Assembly (NCBI GenBank): GCA_019459055.1
Contig: JAIBEI010000020.1
Coordinates: forward strand, 1 to 64,000
Origin: Thiobacillus sp.
Lineage (GTDB): Bacteria > Pseudomonadota > Gammaproteobacteria > Burkholderiales > Thiobacillaceae
Direction of reading: 5' to 3'
DNA: 64,000 nucleotides
This document shows positions 16,824-24,615 of this stretch, one piece after another. The position numbers and the translations under genes were made by a program. Below the pieces are notes generated by a model, which saw only the letters and a program-made list of their open reading frames with translations, made no database searches and was not told the origin of the DNA. Every line of letters begins with the position of its first letter. Position 1 is the stretch's first letter.

Positions 16824-17720
16824 ATGTCCGCACCGCTCCTCGGCCACCCCCTGCTCGAATCGAGCATCGCTTCCTTGCCGCTGATCCATAAGGGCAAAGT
16901 GCGCGACATCTATGCCGTCGGCGACGACAAGCTGCTGATCGTCACCACCGACCGTCTGTCCGCCTTCGACGTGGTGATGCCGACGCCGATTCCCGGCAAG
17001 GGCGAAGTGCTGACGAAGGTATCGGCCTTCTGGTTCGACAAGCTCAAAGCCGTCGTGCCGAGTCAGGCGCTCGACATCGCGCCGGAATCGGTGGTTGCCG
17101 AAAACGAACGCGGCCAGGTGACCGGTCGCGCCATCGTGGTAAGAAAACTCAAGGCGCTGCCGGTCGAGGCCATCGTGCGCGGCTATCTGGTGGGTTCAGG
17201 CTGGAAGGAATACCAGGCCAGCCAGTCGGTATGCGGCATCGCACTGCCGGCCGGGCTGAAACAGGCCGACCGCCTGCCGCAACCGATCTTCACCCCGTCG
17301 ACCAAGGCAGCGGCCGGCGCCCACGACGAAAACATCGCGTTTGAACAAATGGCCGGGCTGATCGGCACCGACCTGGCAAAGCAGGTGCGCGACGTCAGCC
17401 TCGCGCTGTACAAGGCTGCGGCGGAATACGCGCTGACGCGCGGCATCATCATCGCCGACACCAAGTTCGAATTCGGGCTGGATGAAAAAGGGCACCTGGT
17501 GTGGATCGACGAGGCGCTGACCCCGGATTCGTCGCGTTTCTGGCCGGCCGACCAATACCGGCCCGGCAGCAACCCGCCCAGCTTCGACAAGCAGTTCGTG
17601 CGCGACTGGCTGGAAGCGAGCGGCTGGAACAAGCAGGCGCCGGGACCGGAACTGCCCGCGGAAATCGTCGCAAAGACCAGCGAGAAATACCGCGAGGCGA
17701 TGTCGCGCCTGCTGGGATAA
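16824..17720 (+). CDS. purC: Phosphoribosylaminoimidazole-succinocarboxamide synthase (SAICAR synthetase)
   Basis: A 298-aa enzyme joining CAIR and aspartate in purine synthesis, the step after PurE. It starts [20 protein letters not shown] and then has [11 protein letters not shown], followed by conserved [36 protein letters not shown] and [17 protein letters not shown]. The length is normal for the longer bacterial/yeast-like PurC type. It is in the same frame as the upstream permease with no intervening stop codon, so it may be translated separately from this ATG or as a fusion. Confidence 0.95.
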   Translation: MSAPLLGHPLLESSIASLPLIHKGKVRDIYAVGDDKLLIVTTDRLSAFDVVMPTPIPGKGEVLTKVSAFWFDKLKAVVPSQALDIAPESVVAENERGQVTGRAIVVRKLKALPVEAIVRGYLVGSGWKEYQASQSVCGIALPAGLKQADRLPQPIFTPSTKAAAGAHDENIAFEQMAGLIGTDLAKQVRDVSLALYKAAAEYALTRGIIIADTKFEFGLDEKGHLVWIDEALTPDSSRFWPADQYRPGSNPPSFDKQFVRDWLEASGWNKQAPGPELPAEIVAKTSEKYREAMSRLLG

Positions 17721-17756
17721 ACAAAAACCTTATCCGCGAACTTCGTGGAGAGGATT

Positions 17757-18506
17757 TTATTTCAACGTCGCATTCAGAAAGTCCGCCACCGCCGCCAGCA
17801 TCTCGCTTTCGTGTCCGGTGAAGAAATGGTCGGCGCGGGCAATCATCACCTGCCTTGAATCCTTGACCGCCAGGCTCTGCTTACGCTTGCCTGCGTTCGC
17901 CAGCACCTGCGGCAGGTCGTTGTCGCCATACAGGTCGAGAATCGGCCGTTTCACAGTCTTGTAGTCATCGACCGAAATGCCCAGGCTCGCCCACGACTTC
18001 ACCGCGGGGTCGGGCTTGCCCGCCATGTATACGCGGCTCATGCGCGAGCCCATGCTGTGCGAGACGATGGCAATCTGCTTGTAGCCCTTGGCCTTGAGGA
18101 AGTCGACCGCCTCGGCAATGCGCTCGGCGGCCTCCGGGAAGGTCGGCGGGTAGGCTTCACCCGTGGCGTCGGCGGCGAGGACCGGCATCTGGATCGACAG
18201 GGTGGCAAAGCCGCGGTCGGCCAGTTCGGTGCGCAGGGTGCCGACCATGCCCCAGTCGGGGTGGATGCCCATGCCGTGGACGACAATGGCCGCCTTGCCG
18301 GTGTCCGCCGGGGTAAACAGCGTGAGGAACTTGTGGTGGCCGCGCGGTGTCTCCAGATAGACCGGATCGCCCACCACCAGTCCGGGCACGATTTCATCCG
18401 CCCACTTTTTCTCGCGCGCATAATCCGCCACCGGCTCGGCAAACGCCGTCAGCGAAAGCAGTGCAAGCAATCCAGCCGCCAGACCAAACACCATGTTTTT
18501 CTTCAT
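17757..18506 (-). CDS. Exported alpha/beta-hydrolase fold protein
   Basis: A 249-aa protein with a signal peptide (residues about 1-23, ending TAFA). The hydrolase core includes AAIVVHGMGIHPDWG (oxyanion region), the nucleophile elbow SHSMGS with the catalytic Ser, LDLYGDNDLP with the likely acid Asp, and ARADHFFTGHE with the likely His. It resembles the DUF3530-like periplasmic hydrolases. The substrate is unknown. It is convergent with purC and divergent from rpfG. Confidence 0.8.
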   Translation of the reverse strand: MKKNMVFGLAAGLLALLSLTAFAEPVADYAREKKWADEIVPGLVVGDPVYLETPRGHHKFLTLFTPADTGKAAIVVHGMGIHPDWGMVGTLRTELADRGFATLSIQMPVLAADATGEAYPPTFPEAAERIAEAVDFLKAKGYKQIAIVSHSMGSRMSRVYMAGKPDPAVKSWASLGISVDDYKTVKRPILDLYGDNDLPQVLANAGKRKQSLAVKDSRQVMIARADHFFTGHESEMLAAVADFLNATLK

Positions 18507-18596
18507 TTCGTCTCTCCTGCGCGTTAAAGTTCATTATTCGTGGAACCGATAATTCAACGAAACCGTGGAAACATCAACTGCTCAAGGTAGGAAGAA

Positions 18597-19718
18597 GTGA
18601 CCGCCAAACCCCTGCGCATCGTACCATCCTCGTTGCCGACCGCCCCGCCGCGTAATACGCGCTTGCGCCACGGGGCGCGGGTGGTGATCGTCGACGACCG
18701 CAGCACTGCGCGCAGCCTGCTCGAAGGCCTGGCGCGCACGCTGGAGCCCGATGTGGTGGTGGACAGCTTTGCCGATCCGCTGGACGCGTTGGCGCAGATG
18801 CAGCGCGTGACGCCGGACCTCATCATCAGCGACTACCGCATGCCGGGCATGAACGGCATCGAATTCACCCGCCGCGTCCGTGCGGAGCGCCGTCTGGCCG
18901 ACGTGCCGCTGATCATCGTCACCGTGGTGGAGGACCGCCAGATTCGTTATCAGGCGCTGGAAAACGGCGCCACCGACTTCCTCATCCGGCCGATCGACCC
19001 GCAGGAATACCGCGCACGCTGCCTCAACCTGCTGGCCCTGCGGCGCAGCCAGAAAATGCTGGCCGATCGCGCACTGTGGCTGGAAGAGCAGGTGGTGCTG
19101 GCCACCCGCGAGGTGCGCACGCGCGAACGCGAAACCCTGATGAAGCTTGCCAAAGCCGGCGAATACCGCGACATGGAAACCGGCAACCACATTATCCGCA
19201 TGGCGAAATACGCCCGCCTGATCGCCGAGGAACTCAGTCTTACCGCGATGGAATGCGACGAGATCGAAACCGCCGCGCCGATGCACGACATCGGCAAGAT
19301 CGGCGTTCCCGACCGGATTCTTCTGAAGCCCGGACGGCACTCTCTGGAAGAGCAGACCATCATGCGTCGTCACCCGCTGATCGGCCACGGAATCCTGGCC
19401 GACAGCCCCTCGCGCTACCTGCAGATGGGCGCAGTGATCGCGCTCGGCCATCACGAAAAATTCGACGGCAGCGGTTATCCGCAGGGCCTGGCCGGCGTAA
19501 ACATCCCGCTGGCTGCGCGCATTGTGGCGGTGGCCGACGTGTTCGACGCGCTCACCTCCAATCGCCCCTACAAGCGCGCGTGGACGTTTCAGGACGCCCT
19601 GCACTACATCCAGTCCGAAAGCGGCAGGCATTTCGACCCCGTCTGCGTGCGCGCGTTCGAACAGCGCCTCGATGCCGTGGCCGCCATCATGCGCGAGTTG
19701 GGTGATCCCCAGGCGTAA
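18597..19718 (+). CDS. rpfG: RpfG-type response regulator, cyclic-di-GMP phosphodiesterase (REC-HD-GYP)
   Basis: A 373-aa protein. The N-terminal receiver domain (residues about 27-145) has the phosphoacceptor Asp79 in LIISDYRMPGMNG. The C-terminal HD-GYP domain (about 180-370) has HDIGKIG with His230-Asp231 and HHEKFDGSGYPQG with the GYP motif at 293-295. All key residues are present, so it should degrade cyclic di-GMP when phosphorylated by RpfC. The start is GTG at 18597 behind AGGAAG. It is seven bases upstream of rpfC and part of a DSF module. Confidence 0.93.
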   Translation: MTAKPLRIVPSSLPTAPPRNTRLRHGARVVIVDDRSTARSLLEGLARTLEPDVVVDSFADPLDALAQMQRVTPDLIISDYRMPGMNGIEFTRRVRAERRLADVPLIIVTVVEDRQIRYQALENGATDFLIRPIDPQEYRARCLNLLALRRSQKMLADRALWLEEQVVLATREVRTRERETLMKLAKAGEYRDMETGNHIIRMAKYARLIAEELSLTAMECDEIETAAPMHDIGKIGVPDRILLKPGRHSLEEQTIMRRHPLIGHGILADSPSRYLQMGAVIALGHHEKFDGSGYPQGLAGVNIPLAARIVAVADVFDALTSNRPYKRAWTFQDALHYIQSESGRHFDPVCVRAFEQRLDAVAAIMRELGDPQA

Positions 19719-19725
19719 CCGACGC

Positions 19726-22260
19726 ATGAAGGCCATGCTTCATATGTCGATGCCTGAGTTCTTACAGCGTCTGCTCAAACGGATTCGCAGCCGGCCGGAT
19801 ACCGAGTTTCAGCAAGCGCTGATCCGGGTCGTCATCGGGCTTATCTTTCTGGCGTACTTCTCCAGCGATGTGGCGGCGCTCGATGGCGCCACGCGCATCA
19901 CCGCCCAGTTTGTCAGTGTCTTATTCACAGGGCTGGCCGTACTGATCGTTGCACTTTCGCTGGCCAACCTCGCCGCCTCCCCGCCACGCCGCATTGTCGC
20001 GATGTTAATGGATTATGCGACCTGCTCATTTCTTCTGACCTACACGGGTGAAGCCGGCAGCCCCCTGTTGGTTGTTTATCTGTGGGTCACGCTTGGCAAC
20101 GGCTTTAGATATGGTGTTGCCTACCTGTACGCCGCCACGGCCATGGCGATTACCGGTTTTTTGCTGGTTCTCGCTTACTCGCCATATTGGAGCATTCACA
20201 TGTCCATTGGGGTGGCGTTTCTGCTTTCCATGATCGCAGTGCCGCTCTATACGGCGTCACTGCTGAAGCAGGTCCATTCTGCGATTCAGCGCGAGCGGAA
20301 AGCCAATCAGGCAAAATCCATTTTCCTCGCCAACATGAGCCACGAGTTGCGCACGCCGCTGAACGGCGTCATCGGCGTCTCCGACCTGCTGGCGGAGACG
20401 AAACTCGACAAGGAACAGCAGGAATTCGCCCAGATCATCCGCGCATCGGCCAACACCCTGCTGGAACTGATCGACAATGTGCTCGACATCTCGCGCATCG
20501 AAGCCGGGCGCATCGTCAGCACCGACGAGGATTTCGACCTGCACCGTCTGGTCAACGGCACGGTCGCCATGATGCAGACCCTGGCCCAGGGCAAGGGCAT
20601 GGTGCTGGCGGCGCACATTGCGCCGCAGACGCCGTTTCACCTGCATGGCGATGCGCGTCACCTGCGCCAGGTCCTCATCAACCTGATCGGCAATGCCATC
20701 AAGTTCACCGAACAGGGGCGGATAGACGTGTACGTCCGCCCGGCCGGGAAAAGCCATCCGCAACGGCTGCGCTTCGAGGTCGTCGACACCGGCATCGGCA
20801 TTCCGGAAGCCGCGCAGGCACGCATCTTCGACAGCTTCACCCAGGCCGATCCGTCCGTCACCCGCCGCTTCGGCGGCAGCGGGCTGGGCACCACCATCGC
20901 CAAGCAACTGGTGGAGACGCTGGGCGGGCAAATCGGCCTGCATAGCCGCGAGGGCGAAGGCACGACCTTCTGGTTCGAGCTGCCGTTTTCCCTGCAGGCT
21001 GCCCCGGCCCCTGCATCCGACGAACATTTCGACGCGCCGATGCGGGTGGCCATCCTGGCGGGGAACGAACTTGCGACCCGCCTCCAGGCGGTCATACGCA
21101 ACTGGGGGGCCGAAACCGTGACGGTGGACAGCACCAGCCGGCTCGCCGCCGAGTTGTCCGCCAATGCGTCGGGCGGAACGCTTGTGGGCGCGGTGGTGGT
21201 GGAACGCAGCGCGCTGCCGGGTGACCCCGTGGCCTTTCTGCATCTGCTGCGCGACGGCACCCGGCTGGCCACGCTCCCGGTCATCCTGATTGAATCCGAC
21301 GCCAGCATCGCCCTGCCGCACGACGACACCCTGATGATGCGCGAAGGCTATGCCTCGGTGCTGCGCACGCCGGTCAACACCACCCTGCTGTTCAACGCCA
21401 TCCACGCGGTCGTCAGCCACGGCATGCCGGCCAACGTGGTGTCGCTGGCCAATCGCTTCCTGGCGCAGTCCGGTCAAAACGCCCGCCTGCGCATCCTGGT
21501 GGCGGAAGACAACCCGGTCAACCAGCGGGTGATTCGCGGCCTGCTGGAACACGCCGGCCACGAGGTCCACTTGGCGCACGACGGCGAGGAAGCACTGGCG
21601 ATGCTCGAATCCGCCGGGCAAACCTATCACTTGGCCATTGTCGACATGCACATGCCGCAGCTGTCCGGGCCCGAGGTGGTGCAACGCTGGCGGTTCATGG
21701 AAAACGGCCACCTGCCCATCATCATGCTCACCGCCGACGCGCGCGCCGAGGCGCAGGCCGCCTGCGAGGAAGCGGGAGCCGACAGTTTCCTCACCAAGCC
21801 GGTCAACAGCCTCGATCTCATTGATGCCATCGCCCAGCTGGTCGCCCGGCAGACGCCCGCCACTGCGGACAAGGCAACGTCACCGGAACAATCGGAAGGG
21901 GAGCTTGATGAGCGCGTGCTGAACGAACTGGCACAACTGGGGGGCGCGGCCTTCGTGGAAGACCTGCTCGCCAGCTTTGAGGAAGAGAGCAGACGCACGC
22001 TGCGCGACATCGAACGTGCGCTGGCCGCCCAGGATTACGGACAATGGCATCATCATCTGCACATGCTGAAAGGCGGTGCCCGCGATCTCGGCGCCAACCC
22101 GCTGGCAGAGCGATGCGCCGAAGCCGAGCGCATCAAGGCGTTCGAACTCGCAACCCGACTGGCGCATGACAGGCTGGACGCTGTGCGCGCTGCGCTGGCC
22201 ACGACACAGACCGCACTGGCCGCCTATCAGGCCAACAAGCTACGCGCTGACCACAGCTGA
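19726..22260 (+). CDS. rpfC: RpfC-type hybrid sensor histidine kinase for DSF
   Basis: About 844 aa. An N-terminal membrane domain has about five helices (residues 30-180) and forms the DSF-sensing input. The dimerisation domain carries His206 (LANMSHELRTPLNGVIG). The ATPase domain has the N-box INLIGNAIKF and VVDTGIGIPE. A degenerate receiver (about 438-560) without an obvious phosphoacceptor follows, then a receiver with Asp640 (AIVDMHMPQLSG), and a C-terminal Hpt domain with His779 (HMLKGGARDLG). The order matches RpfC. Start codons at 19726, 19735 or 19744 are all possible. It ends 21 bases inside the convergent rpfF. Confidence 0.93.
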   Translation: MKAMLHMSMPEFLQRLLKRIRSRPDTEFQQALIRVVIGLIFLAYFSSDVAALDGATRITAQFVSVLFTGLAVLIVALSLANLAASPPRRIVAMLMDYATCSFLLTYTGEAGSPLLVVYLWVTLGNGFRYGVAYLYAATAMAITGFLLVLAYSPYWSIHMSIGVAFLLSMIAVPLYTASLLKQVHSAIQRERKANQAKSIFLANMSHELRTPLNGVIGVSDLLAETKLDKEQQEFAQIIRASANTLLELIDNVLDISRIEAGRIVSTDEDFDLHRLVNGTVAMMQTLAQGKGMVLAAHIAPQTPFHLHGDARHLRQVLINLIGNAIKFTEQGRIDVYVRPAGKSHPQRLRFEVVDTGIGIPEAAQARIFDSFTQADPSVTRRFGGSGLGTTIAKQLVETLGGQIGLHSREGEGTTFWFELPFSLQAAPAPASDEHFDAPMRVAILAGNELATRLQAVIRNWGAETVTVDSTSRLAAELSANASGGTLVGAVVVERSALPGDPVAFLHLLRDGTRLATLPVILIESDASIALPHDDTLMMREGYASVLRTPVNTTLLFNAIHAVVSHGMPANVVSLANRFLAQSGQNARLRILVAEDNPVNQRVIRGLLEHAGHEVHLAHDGEEALAMLESAGQTYHLAIVDMHMPQLSGPEVVQRWRFMENGHLPIIMLTADARAEAQAACEEAGADSFLTKPVNSLDLIDAIAQLVARQTPATADKATSPEQSEGELDERVLNELAQLGGAAFVEDLLASFEEESRRTLRDIERALAAQDYGQWHHHLHMLKGGARDLGANPLAERCAEAERIKAFELATRLAHDRLDAVRAALATTQTALAAYQANKLRADHS

Positions 22261-23142
22261 CCCGCCGCTGTTCACGCTATCGGCCTTACCGGTCTGACGC
22301 GCAACCAGACGCTCCATCATGCGCAAATCCCTGGCCTCGAGCCGCAAGGCCGCGTCGACCCAGATTTCGGCAATCCGCATCAGGTCCTCATGCACAATCG
22401 GTTGCGACACCTCGCGCGCCGCGCGCAACGCCAACGCCCCATTTCGCTGGCGAGCCTCTTTGCGAATGAACTCATTGACTGCCTGCTCGCCGCACCCCGG
22501 TTCGGCAAGTATATCCACCACGCCCAGTTCATACATTTCTTCTGCAGCGTAAAGCTTGCCGCTCAAAATGATTTTTTCGGCCTTACTGTAGCCGATCCTT
22601 CGGCCAAGCAAGGTCATCGCCCCCATGCCCGGAAACAGATTAAACAGGATTTCCGGGAATCCCATTTTGGATCCGCGCTCCGCAATCAACACATTTCCTG
22701 AAAGCGCGCACTCGAAGCCCCCGCCCAATGCATCACCCTGCACCAAGGTGATGGTCTTCAAATTTGGGTGGCCCAGATGCAAGGCATTCAATGACAGTGG
22801 GCGAATACAGGCTTCGGCATAGTTGTACAAGCTTTCACGATCACGCGCCTCAATCAATTGGCGGAACAAATTGAGATCGCCCCCCAGGTTGTAGATTCCG
22901 GGGTGCGCCGAGGCCACCACCGCATAATTCACGTCGGTACATTCCGGATCATCCAGTCGTTTGCTGATGCGTCCAAACCAGTCAACGATTTCACGCAGCA
23001 ACACGCCTGTAAAACAGGGGCGAGGCGCTGCATTCATATAGCCCCATGCAACCTGATTGTGTTCGTCGTAATAGGTCGTCAGTTGGCTGTAATTGTTCTG
23101 CTGCGGTTGCAGCATGGTGTGAACTGCTTGCAAATGTGCCAT
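22240..23142 (-). CDS. rpfF: RpfF, DSF (diffusible signal factor) synthase, crotonase fold
   Basis: A 300-aa crotonase-superfamily protein. RpfF is both a 3-hydroxyacyl-ACP thioesterase and dehydratase, and makes cis-2-unsaturated fatty-acid signals. The two catalytic glutamates of the family appear as Glu144 (GDALGGGFECALSG) and Glu164 (SKMGFPEILFNLFPG), 20 residues apart as in Xanthomonas RpfF. The oxyanion region is YNLGGDLNLFRQLI. It is convergent with rpfC, overlapping it by 21 bp. The presence of rpfG, rpfC and rpfF together indicates the cell both makes and senses DSF. Confidence 0.93.
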   Translation of the reverse strand: MAHLQAVHTMLQPQQNNYSQLTTYYDEHNQVAWGYMNAAPRPCFTGVLLREIVDWFGRISKRLDDPECTDVNYAVVASAHPGIYNLGGDLNLFRQLIEARDRESLYNYAEACIRPLSLNALHLGHPNLKTITLVQGDALGGGFECALSGNVLIAERGSKMGFPEILFNLFPGMGAMTLLGRRIGYSKAEKIILSGKLYAAEEMYELGVVDILAEPGCGEQAVNEFIRKEARQRNGALALRAAREVSQPIVHEDLMRIAEIWVDAALRLEARDLRMMERLVARQTGKADSVNSGGSAVVSA

Positions 23143-23307
23143 GTTATATCTCCACGGGTTAGGGAATCGACCATGCGACGAAAATCGGCATGTGTCGAAA
23201 GACTAACGCGGGCAACACGGCCACTCAAGCGCCAAATCGTTACGCGCAGCGCAGCGCAATTCATTGATGGAATCAGGCGTTCAGGGCAGGACTCTGCAAG
23301 GCGTCGC

Positions 23308-24114
23308 CTAAAACGTCCAGACCATGCGCAGCGCCAGCACCCCCAGCAGCAGCGCGAAAACCCGCTTCAGCGGGCGCACCGGCAGACGGTGCGCGGTGCG
23401 CGCACCGAGCGGCGCGGTCAATACACTGCCCAGCACGATGCCGGCAAGCGCCGGCAGATAGATGTAGCCGAGGCTGCCGGCGGGCAAGCCGCTCGCATTC
23501 CAGCCGCCCAGCAGATAGCCGACTGCGCCTGCGACGGCAATCGGGAAGCCGATCGCGGCGGAGGTGGCGATCGCCCGGTGCAGCGGCACGTTGTGCCACA
23601 GCATGAACGGCACCGACAGGGTGCCGCCGCCGATGCCGACCCAGCTCGACACCGCACCGATCACCCCGCCCGCCAGCGTCGTCCCGGCGCGCCCCGGCAA
23701 TTCGCGATGCGGCGCCGGCTTGAAGTCCAGCCACATCTGGATGGCGGCGTAAAACAGGAAGGCGACAAAAAACAGCTTCAGCACCAGGGCCGACATCTGC
23801 GCCGCCAGCATGGCGCCAATCAGCGTGCCGAGCAGGATACCGGGCGTAATGCGCCGCAGCAGCGGCCACTCGACCGCGCCGTGGCGATGGTGCGCGCGCA
23901 CGCTGGAGAGCGAGGTGAACAGGATCGAGGCCAGCGAGGTGCCGAGCGCCAATTGCGGTTCCATGCCGGCGGCAAGGCCCTGCGCGTGCAGCAGCATGAT
24001 CAGAACCGGCACGATGATGAGCCCGCCGCCGACGCCGAGCAGGCCGGCGACGAAGCCGACCACCAGGCCGAGCGCGACGTAGGCGGCGAGCAGGGCGGGG
24101 GCCAGTTCCAGCAT
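23308..24114 (-). CDS. TauE/SafE (DUF81) family sulfite/anion exporter
   Basis: A 268-aa inner-membrane protein with about eight helices and two glycine-rich half-motifs (FVAGLLGVGGGLIIVPVLIM near residue 30, VSSWVGIGGGTLSVPFMLW near 160). The family exports small anions such as sulfite or sulfoacetate, a reasonable role in a sulfur oxidiser, but the substrate cannot be deduced. Its ATG overlaps the stop codon of the EVE-domain gene (TGATG), so translation is coupled to that gene. Confidence 0.88.
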   Translation of the reverse strand: MLELAPALLAAYVALGLVVGFVAGLLGVGGGLIIVPVLIMLLHAQGLAAGMEPQLALGTSLASILFTSLSSVRAHHRHGAVEWPLLRRITPGILLGTLIGAMLAAQMSALVLKLFFVAFLFYAAIQMWLDFKPAPHRELPGRAGTTLAGGVIGAVSSWVGIGGGTLSVPFMLWHNVPLHRAIATSAAIGFPIAVAGAVGYLLGGWNASGLPAGSLGYIYLPALAGIVLGSVLTAPLGARTAHRLPVRPLKRVFALLLGVLALRMVWTF

Positions 24115-24569
24115 CAGAGATGCTTGACGATGAACGCGTATTCGGCCGGATCGACCGGCGTGATCGACAGCCGGTTGCCCTTTTGCAGGATGCGCATGTG
24201 GGCGAGTTCCGGATAGCCGCGGATTTCGGACAGTGGCATCAGCCGCGTCTTCTTCACCAGCTTCACGTCCACGTTGAACCAGCGCGGCGTTTCCGGCGTG
24301 GCCTTGGGGTCGAAGTACTTGTTCGCGGGATCGAACTGGGTAGCGTCGGGATAGGCCGCCACGCCGACCTCGGCCAGCCCGGCGATGCCCGGCTCGGCAC
24401 ACGACGAATGGTAGAACAGCACCTTGTCGCCGGGCCGCATCTGATCGCGCATGAAATTGCGCGCCTGGTAGTTGCGCACGCCGTACCAGGCGACGCTTTG
24501 ATTCGGCATGGCGGCGAGGTCGTCGATACTGACGTCGGAGGGCTCGGATTTCATCAACCAGTAGCGCAT
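24114..24569 (-). CDS. EVE domain protein
   Basis: A 151-aa single-domain EVE protein (PUA/YTH-related fold). It starts MRYWLMKSEPSDVSIDDL, then WYGVRNYQARNFMRDQMRPGDKVLFYHSSC and VGVAAYPDATQFDP, all typical of the family. EVE domains bind modified bases in nucleic acid, but the role of the stand-alone bacterial protein is not settled. The start is ATG 24569; the upstream in-frame extension overlaps another gene. Coupled to the downstream TauE/SafE gene. Confidence 0.92.
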   Translation of the reverse strand: MRYWLMKSEPSDVSIDDLAAMPNQSVAWYGVRNYQARNFMRDQMRPGDKVLFYHSSCAEPGIAGLAEVGVAAYPDATQFDPANKYFDPKATPETPRWFNVDVKLVKKTRLMPLSEIRGYPELAHMRILQKGNRLSITPVDPAEYAFIVKHL

Positions 24570-24615
24570 GTTCTGTCTCTCTATATTGCGGGATGTCCAG
24601 GGGACCGGGGCAGCT

